A stretch of 64,000 nucleotides of DNA from Anaeromyxobacter diazotrophicus. GTDB lineage: Bacteria > Myxococcota > Myxococcia > Myxococcales > Anaeromyxobacteraceae. Both the position numbers and the translations under genes were made by a program. Position 1 is the first letter of the stretch, and each line of letters begins with the position of its first letter. The stretch lies in NCBI RefSeq assembly GCF_013340205.1, contig NZ_BJTG01000009.1, positions 62,001 through 126,000 of the forward strand. The letters are read 5' to 3'. This document shows positions 17,615 to 25,798 of the stretch, piece by piece. The notes below the pieces were generated by a model. That model did not search any database. It was not told the origin of the DNA and worked only from the letters and a program-made list of their open reading frames with translations.

Positions 17615-19131
17615 CAGCGCGCCTCCGCGACGGCGCGCTCGGTGAGCCGCGCCAGGCGGGCGAGGGTCGCCCGGATGCTCTGCTGCCGCGTCACCATCTT
17701 CCCGAGCTCGATGGAGTAGTCGAAGCTCAGGGTCGCCCAGCCGGGGAAGTGCGGCTCCGTGCCCATGCGCCGCTCGATGGCGTCGCGCGTGACCTCGAAG
17801 TGCCGGGTGGTCCCGACGCCGACGACCGCCTTCTCGCGCACGCGCGGGTCCTCGTAGTTGCTCCGGCGGATGGGGCTTCCCCCGCCGCCCAGCACGCAGG
17901 CGCGCGCGGTCACGTCGCGGCTGGTGGCCCACTGCAGGAAGATCCAGGCCGCCTCCGGGTGGCGGCTGTAGCGCGACACCGCGAGGCAGCTCCCACCCTG
18001 GTGGCTGACGCCAGGGGTCTCTCCGAAGCTGCAGTCGGCGGCCGGCCGGAGCGCGAGCTCGCGCGGGCAGGGGGCGGCCTCGGCGAGCCCGACGATCTTC
18101 GACCAGCGCGGGTCGTCGAGCTTCGAGAACTGCTCGCTCCAGGAGATGTAGAGCCCGGCCCCCCCCTCCGCGAAGGAGGCGGCCTCCTCATCCCACCCCC
18201 AGCTCGTCACGCCGGGCGGCATGTACCTCCCGAGCTCCAGCATGTACGCCATGGCCGCCTCGGCGCGCTCGTCGGCGATGGCGGGCCGGCCGTCCCGTCC
18301 GAGGATCGACCCGCCGTGGCCCCACAGCCACGCCGTCATGTTGCACTCGAGCGCGATCATCTCGGGGGTCCACTGCGCGGTGGTGCCGTAGACGCGCGGG
18401 GCCCGGGCGCGGTGGACGGCGCGCACGGTCTCGAGGTACCCCGCCATCGTCGTCGGCACCGGGAGCCCGAGCTCCCCGAGCACGTCGCGCCGGTACATCA
18501 TGATGAAGATGGGGATGTCGTACGGGATGCCCATGAGCCGGCCCCGGTACGTCGCCACCCCGTCGACCAGGGTCGGGAGGATGTCGTCGAACCGGTAGTC
18601 CGGATAGGCGAGGTCCGTCCGCGCGAGCAGCGCGCGGTGGTCGAGCGTGTCGTCCACGAACCGCCCGAGCCAGCCCTGGTCCAGGTAGAAGACGTCGTGC
18701 GTGCCCGCCCGTCGGGCGGTGTCCGCGCTGATGGTGGCGAGCGCGCGGTAGAGCGGGAGCTGCTCCCACACGACGTGGATCCCGGTGAGCTGCTCGAACT
18801 CCTCCTTCATGATCTCGCGCGTGGCGACCGAGGGCGGGGTGTCCTCGGTGACGACGCGCAAAGTCGTCCCCGCGAAGGAGCGCCCCACCTCGGTGAGGAA
18901 CTGGCGCTGCGCCCCGGGCTCCAGCGCCGAGCCGGCGCCGGCGGTGGCGCGGACCGCGCCGGCATCCGGGGCGGTGCCGGTCCGGGAGCGGCAGGCGAAC
19001 GGGCTCGCGGCTCCGAACGCGAACCCCGCCCTGGCGCACAGCGTCAGGAACTGGCGGCGGCCCATCCTGCCGCGCTCGACCTCGCGCGCGGCCTCCGCCA
19101 CCGCCAGACGTGCGCGCCCGTCGTCGTTCAT
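17614..19131 (-). CDS. Family 1 extracellular solute-binding protein, Tat-exported
   Basis: A 505-residue protein with a twin-arginine signal (MGRRQFLTLCARAGFAFG), preceded by about 22 residues. A following ASPFAC could be a lipobox, making it a Tat lipoprotein. The mature region is the sugar-type SBP fold: FAGTTLRVVTEDTPPSVATR, IMKEEFEQLTGIHVVWEQLP, and GIPYDIPIFIMMYRRDVLGE near the hinge. Other signatures are TAWLWGHGGSILGRDGRPA and PEAAWIFLQWATS, all typical of carbohydrate-binding members. No ABC permease or ATPase is adjacent. It overlaps the hybrid kinase start by 1 nt. It probably acts as the ligand-binding half of a sensing system, not a transporter. Confidence 0.88.
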   Translation of the reverse strand: MNDDGRARLAVAEAAREVERGRMGRRQFLTLCARAGFAFGAASPFACRSRTGTAPDAGAVRATAGAGSALEPGAQRQFLTEVGRSFAGTTLRVVTEDTPPSVATREIMKEEFEQLTGIHVVWEQLPLYRALATISADTARRAGTHDVFYLDQGWLGRFVDDTLDHRALLARTDLAYPDYRFDDILPTLVDGVATYRGRLMGIPYDIPIFIMMYRRDVLGELGLPVPTTMAGYLETVRAVHRARAPRVYGTTAQWTPEMIALECNMTAWLWGHGGSILGRDGRPAIADERAEAAMAYMLELGRYMPPGVTSWGWDEEAASFAEGGAGLYISWSEQFSKLDDPRWSKIVGLAEAAPCPRELALRPAADCSFGETPGVSHQGGSCLAVSRYSRHPEAAWIFLQWATSRDVTARACVLGGGGSPIRRSNYEDPRVREKAVVGVGTTRHFEVTRDAIERRMGTEPHFPGWATLSFDYSIELGKMVTRQQSIRATLARLARLTERAVAEAR

Positions 19132-19218
19132 GCGGTCCCAGGAGCCTCGCGGGTGAACGGCTTACCGGTGAACCTGGGCGAAGCTACCACGCAGCGACGG
19201 GCGCGCCCCTGACGGCCA

Positions 19219-20691
19219 TCACCCCGGGCGGCGGAGCCCCGGCGAGACGACCAGCCGCTCGACGAGGCCGAAGCCGGCCTCCACCGCGAGCGCGAGCAGC
19301 GCGGCCGGCACGGCGCCCTCCAGGATGAGCGGCACCGAGTCGAGCCGCAGGCCGGTCAGGATGGGCTGACCGTAGCCGCCCGCGCCGATGAGCGCGCCCA
19401 GGGTCGCCGTCCCCACCGCGATCACCGCCGAGGTCTTCACGCCGGCCAGGATCGCCGGGAGGGCGAGCGGCAGCTCCACGCGACCCAGCCTCGCCCGCCG
19501 CGGCAGCCCGAGCGCCTCGGCCGACTCGCGCAGCTCCGGCGGGATACCCACGAGGCCCGCGTGCGTGTTCCGGACGATGGGGAGCAGCCCGTACAGGAAC
19601 AGCGCCGCCACCGCGGGGCGCGCCCCGATGCCGAGGAGCGGGATCATGAACACGAGCAGCGCCAGGGAGGGGATGGTCTGCACGAGCCCGACCGCCCCCA
19701 GCACGAGCCGCCCCAGCCGGCGGCGGCGCGCGGCCGCCACGCCGAGCGGGACGGCGACCACCACCGCGGCGGCGAGCGACACCCCCACCAGCGTGAGGTG
19801 CTCGCCGGTCCGCCGCGCCACCCGCCGGGTGAGGCCGTCCCGCGGGGGCGCCCACGCGGCGCCGAGCGCCTCTCGCAGGAAGCTCGCCGCCACCGCCTCC
19901 GAGGGGACGCCCTCGAGCTGGACGCGCCCGTCGAGCCGCCGCATCAGCTCCAGCGGGAGCCGGCCCTCCAGCCGGCGCAGCGCGGCGACCGCGGCCGGCG
20001 CCCGCGCCTCGAGGTCGGCCCGGTAGAGGTACACCGCCTCGTACCGCGGGAACGCGTGCCGGTCGTCGGCGAGCAGGACCAGGTCGCGCTGCTCGAGCTC
20101 CGGGTCGGTGGTGTAGGCGTCGGTGGCGTCGATCTGGCCGGCGGCCAGCGCGCGGTAGGCCACGTCGTGGTCGAGGCCGCGCACGGCGCGCTGCGGCAGC
20201 GCGTAGCGGTCGCGCAGCGCCGGCCAGCCGTCGCCGCGGTCGAGGAACTCGTTGGTGAAGGCGAGGCGCAGCTCGGGGTGGCGGGCCAGGTCGGAGACCG
20301 AGCGCAGGCCGAGCGCGGCCGCCCGGTCGCGGCGCACGGCGATGGCGTAGCTGTCCTCGAACCCGAGCGAGCGCGTGAGCTCCACCCCGCGCGCCGCCAG
20401 CGCCCGCCGCAGCGCCGCCTCGTCCACCGGGCCGGGCAGCCCGAGCAGCTCCCGCCAGGCGGTGCCGGTGTACTCGGGGTAGAGGTCGACGTCGCCGCGC
20501 TGCAGCGCCGACCAGAGGATGCGCGTGCCGCCGAGCGCGCTGCGGTGGACGGCGGCCACGCCGCTCGCGGCGAGGAGCCCGGTCGCGACGTCGCCCAGCA
20601 GCACGGACTCGGTGAACTTCTTGGAGCCGACGCGCACGGTCGGCGGCGCGGCCAGGAGCGCCAGCGCCACGAGGAGGGCGCCGGCGCTCAC
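19219..20691 (-). CDS. Osmoprotectant-type ABC binding-protein/permease fusion
   Basis: A 490-residue fusion. Residues about 1-18 are a signal or anchor helix (GALLVALALLAAPPTVRVGS). Residues about 18-275 form an OpuAC/ProX-type quaternary-amine binding domain (VGSKKFTESVLLGDVATGLL, DVDLYPEYTGTAWRELLGLP, FTNEFLDRGDGWPALRDRY). Residues about 300-485 are the permease with six hydrophobic segments and the EAA loop ESAEALGLPRRARLGRVELP. In the better-known fusions of this family the permease comes first; here the binding domain does. The GTG start at 20691 overlaps the ATPase stop (GTGA). It probably imports glycine betaine, choline, carnitine or a thiol-betaine; the exact substrate is unknown. 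Confidence 0.87.
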   Translation of the reverse strand: MSAGALLVALALLAAPPTVRVGSKKFTESVLLGDVATGLLAASGVAAVHRSALGGTRILWSALQRGDVDLYPEYTGTAWRELLGLPGPVDEAALRRALAARGVELTRSLGFEDSYAIAVRRDRAAALGLRSVSDLARHPELRLAFTNEFLDRGDGWPALRDRYALPQRAVRGLDHDVAYRALAAGQIDATDAYTTDPELEQRDLVLLADDRHAFPRYEAVYLYRADLEARAPAAVAALRRLEGRLPLELMRRLDGRVQLEGVPSEAVAASFLREALGAAWAPPRDGLTRRVARRTGEHLTLVGVSLAAAVVVAVPLGVAAARRRRLGRLVLGAVGLVQTIPSLALLVFMIPLLGIGARPAVAALFLYGLLPIVRNTHAGLVGIPPELRESAEALGLPRRARLGRVELPLALPAILAGVKTSAVIAVGTATLGALIGAGGYGQPILTGLRLDSVPLILEGAVPAALLALAVEAGFGLVERLVVSPGLRRPG

Positions 20692-21476
20692 CGCGGCTCC
20701 GGCAGCGAGAGCCCGCGCTGGGCGCGCAGGAAGCGGATGACGAACGGGTCGGCCGGCGCGGCCAGCAGCTCGGGCAGCGCGCCCTCCTGCAGCACGCGGC
20801 CATCCCGCATCAGCACGAGGTGACGGGCGAAGAAGACCGCCTCGGCGAGGTCGTGGGTGACGAGCAGCACGGTCTTGCGCAGCCCCGCGAAGACGCCCTC
20901 CAGGTCGCCCTGCAGGTCGGCGCGGGTGAGCGGGTCGAGCGCGCCGAGCGGCTCGTCGAGGAGCAGCACCGCCGGGTCGAGCATGAGCGCGCGCATGAGC
21001 CCGACCCGCTGCGCCTGGCCGCCGGAGAGCTGCCCGGGGTACCGCGCCAGGGCGTCGTCGTCGAGCCGCGCCAGCCCGGCCAGCTCGCGCACCCGCGCGG
21101 CGACGCGCTCGCGCGGCCAGCCGAGGTGGCGCGCCACCAGGGCGGCGTTGTCGCGGGCGGTGAGGTGCGGGAAGAGCCCGCCTCCCTGCACCACGTACCC
21201 GATGCGGCGGCGCAGCGCGTCGTCTGCCGGCCCGATGGGCCGCCCCTGGAAGAGGACCTCGCCGCCGTCGGGCCGCGCGAGCCCCAGGAGCATCCGCAGC
21301 AGCGTCGACTTGCCGGCGCCGCTCGGCCCCACCAGCGCCACCGTCGTCCCCTCCCCCACCGCCAGCGAGACCGGGCCGACGGTGACGCCCTCGCGGTGGC
21401 GCTTCCACGCGGCGCGCAGCTCCAGCGCCGGCGCGACGCCCCCCGCGCCCCGGTCCCCGTCCGCCGCTCGCTCCAC
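20688..21476 (-). CDS. ABC transporter ATPase, osmoprotectant type
   Basis: A 262-residue ATPase of the ProV/OpuCA group without the C-terminal CBS domains. Walker A is VALVGPSGAGKSTLLRMLLG and the Q-loop lies in RIGYVVQGGGLFPHLTARDN. The signature is LSGGQAQRVGLMRAL, Walker B AVLLLDEPLGALDPLTRADL, and the H-loop LLVTHDLAEAVFFARHLVLM. I chose the GTG at 21476 because GGAGG lies about 8 nt upstream; a TTG at 21524 would add 16 unlikely residues. It is the first gene of a two-gene operon with the fusion protein and powers that importer at the inner membrane. Confidence 0.88.
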   Translation of the reverse strand: MERAADGDRGAGGVAPALELRAAWKRHREGVTVGPVSLAVGEGTTVALVGPSGAGKSTLLRMLLGLARPDGGEVLFQGRPIGPADDALRRRIGYVVQGGGLFPHLTARDNAALVARHLGWPRERVAARVRELAGLARLDDDALARYPGQLSGGQAQRVGLMRALMLDPAVLLLDEPLGALDPLTRADLQGDLEGVFAGLRKTVLLVTHDLAEAVFFARHLVLMRDGRVLQEGALPELLAAPADPFVIRFLRAQRGLSLPEPR

Positions 21477-21597
21477 GCGCGCCCCTCCGCCCGGCGATCT
21501 CACCGGGCCGGGGGGCGCGCGCAACGCGACGGCGGGTGCACCACGCCCGGCGGCACGCTATCGTGGCGCCCGCGCAGCGGCGCCGCCAGGAGGATCG

Positions 21598-22482
21598 ATG
21601 AAGCTCGCCACCTTCCGCCAGGACGGGCCACCCCGGGTCGGCGTGGTCGATCCCTCCGGCGGCCGGATCTGGCCGGCCGACGAGCTCGCCGGCGAGCCCG
21701 TGGGGGACATGCTGCAGCTCATCCGCGCCTGGCCGCGGCTGCGCGAGCGGCTCGCCCCGCGCGGGCCGGGGCTCGACCTCGCGCGCGTCGCGCTGGAGGC
21801 GCCCATCCCGCGGCCACCGCGCAACGTGCTCTGCGTCGGCAAGAACTACCGCGCCCACGCGCACGAGTTCACGCGCAGCGGCTACGACTCGAGCGCCAAG
21901 GGCGCGGCCGACGCGGTGCCCACCGCGCCCGTGATCTTCACCAAGGCGCCCGAGACGGTGATCGGCCCCGGCCGGCCCATCCCCTACCCCGAGGGCGTGA
22001 GCGAGCAGGTGGACTACGAGGCGGAGCTGGCGGTGGTGGTCGGCGCCGGCGGGCGCGGCCTCCGGCGCGAGGACGCCCTCGGCCACGTCTTCGGCTACAC
22101 CATCGTGGACGACGTCACCGCGCGCGACCTGCAGGCGCGGCACAAGCAGTGGTTCCTGGGGAAGTCGCTCGACGGGTTCTGCCCGATGGGCCCCTGGATC
22201 GTCACCGCCGACGAGCTCGACCCGGCCGCCGGGGTCGAGGTCCGCTGCTGGGTGAACGGCGAGCTGCGCCAGGAGGGGAACACCCGCGACCTCGTGTTCG
22301 ACGTCCCCACCCTGCTCGCCACGATCTCGGCCGGCCTCACCCTGCAGCCCGGCGACGTGCTCGCCACCGGCACGCCGGCCGGGGTGGGCGTCGGCTTCGA
22401 CCCGCCGCGCTTCCTGCGCCGCGGCGACCGGGTGCGGATAGCGATCGCCGGGATCGGGGTGCTGGAGAACGAGGTCGGCTAG
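21598..22482 (+). CDS. Fumarylacetoacetate hydrolase family protein
   Basis: A 294-residue enzyme of the FAH superfamily. The N-terminal 70 residues are the small capping domain. The catalytic core starts at PRNVLCVGKNYRAHAHEFTR. Metal ligands are seen in VDYEAELAVVVGAGG (the E-x-E pair) and FGYTIVDDVTARDLQARHKQ. KSLDGFCPMGPWIV and TGTPAGVGVGFDPP complete the signature. Members cleave C-C bonds of 2,4-dioxo acids, decarboxylate oxaloacetate, or hydrate/isomerise catechol-pathway products using Mg2+. The substrate is not inferable. The start at 21598 has AGGAGG at 21589-21594. Its TAG stop shares CTAG with the convergent acetyltransferase stop. Confidence 0.9.
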   Translation: MKLATFRQDGPPRVGVVDPSGGRIWPADELAGEPVGDMLQLIRAWPRLRERLAPRGPGLDLARVALEAPIPRPPRNVLCVGKNYRAHAHEFTRSGYDSSAKGAADAVPTAPVIFTKAPETVIGPGRPIPYPEGVSEQVDYEAELAVVVGAGGRGLRREDALGHVFGYTIVDDVTARDLQARHKQWFLGKSLDGFCPMGPWIVTADELDPAAGVEVRCWVNGELRQEGNTRDLVFDVPTLLATISAGLTLQPGDVLATGTPAGVGVGFDPPRFLRRGDRVRIAIAGIGVLENEVG

Positions 22483-22979
22483 GGCGCGCGCGGGGCGGGC
22501 GCGCCGCCGGCCGCCAGCTGCTCGAGCTCGGGGCCCGAGACGCGCATCGTGATCCACTCGCCGAGCCGCTTCGCCCCGAGCGCCTCGTAGAACTCGAGCG
22601 CCGGGGTGTTCCAGTCGAGCACCTGCCACTGGAAGCGGCCGCACCCCTCGGCCACCGCCAGCCGCGCCAGGTGCACGAGCAGCGCCTTGCCGAGCCCGCG
22701 GCCGCGGAACGCGGGGCGGACGAAGAGGTCCTCCAGGTACAGCCCGGGCCGGCCCTGCCAGGTGGAGTAGTTGAAGAACCAGAAGGCGAAGCCGGCCACC
22801 TGGCCGTCCCACTCCGCCAGCTCGACGAAGAAGCGCGGGGCGCCGGAGAAGCCGTCGCGCAGCAGGTCCTCGGCGGTGGCGGTGGCCTGGTGGGGCTCGC
22901 GCTCGTACTCGGCGAGGTCGCGGATGAGGGCGAGGATCTCGGGCACGTCGGCGGCCACGGCGCGGCGGAGGCGGAGCAT
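22479..22979 (-). CDS. GNAT acetyltransferase, SSAT-like
   Basis: A 166-residue GCN5-related N-acetyltransferase. Motif A, which holds the acetyl-CoA pyrophosphate, reads LYLEDLFVRPAFRGRGLGKA (R-x-x-G-x-G). Motif B is QWQVLDWNTPALEFYEALGA. The N-terminal LRRAVAADVPEILALIRDLA and the overall length match the spermidine/spermine N1-acetyltransferase-like subgroup, so a small amine is a plausible acceptor. The substrate is not certain. The start ATG at 22979 has no SD; TACCAT lies exactly 6 nt upstream (22986-22991, reverse). The stop overlaps the FAH stop at a shared CTAG. Confidence 0.88.
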   Translation of the reverse strand: MLRLRRAVAADVPEILALIRDLAEYEREPHQATATAEDLLRDGFSGAPRFFVELAEWDGQVAGFAFWFFNYSTWQGRPGLYLEDLFVRPAFRGRGLGKALLVHLARLAVAEGCGRFQWQVLDWNTPALEFYEALGAKRLGEWITMRVSGPELEQLAAGGAPAPRAP

Positions 22980-23000
22980 CCGGCCATGGTACCAGCCCCG

Positions 23001-23888
23001 CTACAGCAGCGTGGGCTGCGCGGGCGGCGGCGGCGCCGCGAACGGCGCCAGCGGCTCGCGGTAGCGGGCCGCCAGCTCGGGCGGCACCTCGACCGGGCGC
23101 CCCTCCACCAGCGAGGCCAGCATGGCGGCGTTCGCGACCGCCTGGCCGCGGAAGTGGTTGTTCGTCACCACGTAGACGTCCTCGACGCCGGGCGCCTCGG
23201 CCAGCGCGCGCGTCCGCTCCGCCCAGGGCCGCAGCTCCTCGGCCGAGTAGAGGTAGTCGTAGCGCGCGTCGCGGCCGGCGCCCTCGCGGAACCAGTCCTG
23301 GTAGTTGCGGCCGTGCACGCGGACGTAGCCCACCGCCGCCGTCGCCACCGCGCTCGGCCGCAGGGAGCTGCGGAAGAGCGGCTGGTCGACGTTGACGAAG
23401 CCCACCCCGCGCTCGGCCAGCTCGGCGTAGGTCTCGGGGACGTTCCAGGAGGCGTGGCGCACCTCCACCACCAGCGGCAGCCCCGCCAGCGCGCGGGCGA
23501 GGTCGCGCAGCCACTCCAGCGCCGCTGCGTCGCGCCGGAAGGACCAGGGGAACTGCGCCAGCACCGCGCCGAGCCGCCGCTCCGCCGCCAGCGCGTCGAG
23601 GGCGGCGCGCGCCTGGCGCACCTCCTCGGCCCCGTAGGCCTCGCGCTCGTGGGTGAGCCGCTGCCACAGCTTGGCGGTGAACCGGAAGCGCGGGCGGTCC
23701 ACCACGCGCTCGCACCAGGCGCGCGCCACCTCCGGGCGCTGCGGACGGTAGAAGGTGGAGTTCACCTCGACCGCGTCGAAGAACCGGGCGAGGTGCGCGA
23801 GCGGGTCGAAGCCGCGCGGCGCCGGCTTCGGGTAGACTATGCCCTTCCAGTCGGGGTAGTCCCAGCCCGCGGGGCCGAAGCGGATCAC
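23001..23888 (-). CDS. DUF72 (YecE-like) TIM-barrel protein
   Basis: A 295-residue DUF72 protein. Hallmarks are the N-terminus IRFGPAGWDYPDWKGIVYP, then RFFDAVEVNSTFYRPQRPEV, RFRFTAKLWQRLTHERE, LPLVVEVRHASWN and YVRVHGRNYQDWF. The C-terminal DVYVVTNNHFRGQAVANA also fits. The family adopts a TIM-barrel fold related to Nfo-type enzymes but has no assigned reaction. The start is a GTG at 23888 with TAACTC exactly 6 nt upstream on the minus strand and no SD, so a leaderless mRNA is likely. It is divergent from the nitrobindin-like gene across 82 bp. Confidence 0.9.
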   Translation of the reverse strand: MIRFGPAGWDYPDWKGIVYPKPAPRGFDPLAHLARFFDAVEVNSTFYRPQRPEVARAWCERVVDRPRFRFTAKLWQRLTHEREAYGAEEVRQARAALDALAAERRLGAVLAQFPWSFRRDAAALEWLRDLARALAGLPLVVEVRHASWNVPETYAELAERGVGFVNVDQPLFRSSLRPSAVATAAVGYVRVHGRNYQDWFREGAGRDARYDYLYSAEELRPWAERTRALAEAPGVEDVYVVTNNHFRGQAVANAAMLASLVEGRPVEVPPELAARYREPLAPFAAPPPPAQPTLL

Positions 23889-23958
23889 GCGGGTGAGTTA
23901 GGCGCCGGGGGGACGGCCCGCAACCTCACCGGGGCGGCCCGGGCCATCGCCCCGCGCC

Positions 23959-23970
23959 TATACTGACGGC
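23959..23970 (+). promoter_or_regulatory. -10 element 6 nt before start
   Basis: TATACT at 23959-23964 is followed by GACGGC and the ATG at 23971. No SD is present. This is the clearest case of the TA-hexamer/6-nt/start arrangement seen repeatedly in the window. Confidence 0.5.
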
Positions 23971-24609
23971 ATGAGCTCGCCCGACCGCGACATCTTCACC
24001 GAGCCCGAGATGGATCCGGTGACCCTCCGCCACCTCGGCCCGCTCGCGGCGCTGGCGGGGGTCTGGGAGGGCGCCGGCCTCGACACGCACCCCGTCCGCG
24101 AGGGCAGCGCCGACGACGCTTACCTGGAGCGGATGGAGCTCCAGCCCATCGACCCTCAGCCCAACGGCCCCCAGCTGCTCTACGGGCTCCGCTACCACCT
24201 CCACATCCGGAAGCCAGGGGAGGCGGTCACGTTCCACGACCAAGTCGGCTACTGGTTGTGGGAGCCGGCCACGAACACCGTCATGCAGTCGCTCACCATC
24301 CCCCGCGGACAGGTCGCACTGGCGGGCGGGCGGGCCGAGCCTGACGCGCGGCGCTTCACCGTCCGCGCCGAACTCGGCTCGCGCACGTTCGGCATCTGCT
24401 CCGGCCCCTTCCTCGACGAGGCGTTCCGGACGCTGGCGTACACGGCGACGCTCGCCGTGAACGACGACGGGACGCTCACCTACGAGCTCGACACCGTGCT
24501 GCAGGTCGCCGGAAGGGCCGAGCCGTTCCACCACACCGACCGCAACACGCTGCGGAAGGTGGCCGAGCCGTCGCCCAACCCGGCCGCGCGCGTGGCCGCG
24601 GAGGGCTGA
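23971..24609 (+). CDS. Nitrobindin-like haem-binding beta-barrel protein
   Basis: A 212-residue protein of the FABP-like/nitrobindin family. The signature LAALAGVWEGAGLDT (G-x-W-x-G-x-G) opens the barrel, followed by YGLRYHLHIRKPGEAVTFHD and VGYWLWEPATNTVMQSLTIP. The C-terminal FHHTDRNTLRKV carries the His expected to ligate haem iron. Relatives bind ferric haem and interact with NO or peroxynitrite; activity here is inferred. The length is slightly above the 160-200 of typical members because of a 25-residue N-terminal extension. Its start is leaderless-like (TATACT 6 nt upstream). No operon partner. Confidence 0.82.
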   Translation: MSSPDRDIFTEPEMDPVTLRHLGPLAALAGVWEGAGLDTHPVREGSADDAYLERMELQPIDPQPNGPQLLYGLRYHLHIRKPGEAVTFHDQVGYWLWEPATNTVMQSLTIPRGQVALAGGRAEPDARRFTVRAELGSRTFGICSGPFLDEAFRTLAYTATLAVNDDGTLTYELDTVLQVAGRAEPFHHTDRNTLRKVAEPSPNPAARVAAEG

Positions 24610-24617
24610 CGCGCCCT

Positions 24618-25022
24618 TCAGCGCGCGAGGGCCGTCGGCCCGCCCGCGACCGGCTGCGCGCAGGCGCGGCAACGCGTCGCCGCCGCGGGCAGCACCTCGA
24701 GGCACTGCGGGCAGGTCTGCGTCGGGGCCGGCGCAGGCTTCGCCTCGCGCAGGAACGCCTTCACGATCGCGAACACGACCGCCGCCACGATGACGAAGTC
24801 GAGCAGCCGCCCGGCGAAGTCGCCCACCAGGAACGGCCCCAGCTTCACCTGCCGCCAGTCGCCGCCCGGGGAGACGAGCCCGACGATGGGCATGATGAAG
24901 TCGTCCACCAGGCCCGACACGATCCGCCCGAACGCGGCGCCGATCACGACGCCGACCGCGAGGGCGAGGGCGTTCTGCTTGAGGAGGAAGTCGCGGAACT
25001 CCCCGGCGAGGTTTTTCACCAT
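24618..25022 (-). CDS. mscL: MscL mechanosensitive channel with C-terminal zinc ribbon
   Basis: A 134-residue large-conductance mechanosensitive channel. The N-terminal helix and TM1 read FRDFLLKQNALALAVGVVIG and AAFGRIVSGLVDDFIMPIVG, the family's most conserved stretch. The periplasmic loop is short (SPGGDWRQVKLGPF) and TM2 is about residues 70-95. The usual charged C-terminal helical bundle is replaced by a Pro/Ala linker and a zinc-ribbon motif: C104-x2-C107-x10-C118-x2-C121. The channel opens under membrane tension to release solutes in hypo-osmotic shock. The ribbon could set oligomer packing or bind a partner. TAGAAC lies 6 nt upstream of the ATG. Confidence 0.9.
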   Translation of the reverse strand: MVKNLAGEFRDFLLKQNALALAVGVVIGAAFGRIVSGLVDDFIMPIVGLVSPGGDWRQVKLGPFLVGDFAGRLLDFVIVAAVVFAIVKAFLREAKPAPAPTQTCPQCLEVLPAAATRCRACAQPVAGGPTALAR

Positions 25023-25246
25023 GAGCGCGTTCTAGACACGCCGGGCGAGCGCACGCCAGGCCCCGGCTCGGGTGAGACCCCATCGCCTCCGGGCCGTCGC
25101 ACCCGCAAAGGGGGGAGGCGACGGCTCAGGGCCCCGGCGAGGAGGCGGAACTGCTTCGCCGTCGGCCGTTCGCGTGCGACCCTCTCCGTCGAATGGCCGG
25201 CTCTCACCCTCGCCCGGCCCGCCACTGACCACCCGACGGAGCGACC

Positions 25247-25798
25247 ATGACCAAGGCCACCAGCCCGGATGACCGCGCCGAGCTCCTGCGAGCGCTCGAC
25301 AAGGAGGAGCTCGTCCGGATCGTCCTCGACGACGCGAAGAACTGGCTCGCGCACGACGGGCTGTGGTTCCAGGCGGTCGAGGCCGCCCACGGGATGGAGG
25401 CCGCGATCGCGGCCGACCGGGCCGCGTGGGAGCGGTTCACGGTGGTCGAGGCGAGGCGGATCATGGACCGCCTGGGGATGCAGCCCGGCGGCGGCATCCC
25501 CGCGCTGCTGGAGTGCCTGAAGCACCGCCTGTACGCGCGGCTCAACACGCAGGAGGTGATCGAGGCCACCGCCGAGCGGGCCGTGTTCGCCATGCGCGAC
25601 TGCCGGGTCCAGTCGGCGCGGAAGAGGAAGGGGCTCCCCGACTTCCCCTGCAAGAGCGTCGGGCTCGTGGAGTACGCCGAGTTTGCGAAGACCGTGGACG
25701 CGCGGATCCGCACGCGCTGCCTCGCGTGTCCGCCCGACGCTCACGCCGACGACGTGTGGTGCGCCTGGGAGTTCACCCTCCCGGGCGAAGCGCCCTAG
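25247..25798 (+). CDS. DUF6125-like cytoplasmic protein
   Basis: A 183-residue soluble protein. The sequence starts LDKEELVRIVLDDAKNWLAH and GLWFQAVEAAHGMEAAIAAD. It then has FTVVEARRIMDRLGMQPGGG and a Cys-containing second half with CKSVGLVEYAEFAKTVD and TRCLACPPD. I associate this pattern with the DUF6125 family, which occurs in methanogens and deltaproteobacterial-type genomes. Its function is unknown. Six cysteines, three of them in LACPPDAHADDVWC and just upstream, might bind a metal. It ends at a CTAG shared with the convergent DUF1015 gene. The 224 bp upstream (25023-25246) are GC-rich and hold no gene; no clear promoter was found. Confidence 0.75.
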   Translation: MTKATSPDDRAELLRALDKEELVRIVLDDAKNWLAHDGLWFQAVEAAHGMEAAIAADRAAWERFTVVEARRIMDRLGMQPGGGIPALLECLKHRLYARLNTQEVIEATAERAVFAMRDCRVQSARKRKGLPDFPCKSVGLVEYAEFAKTVDARIRTRCLACPPDAHADDVWCAWEFTLPGEAP

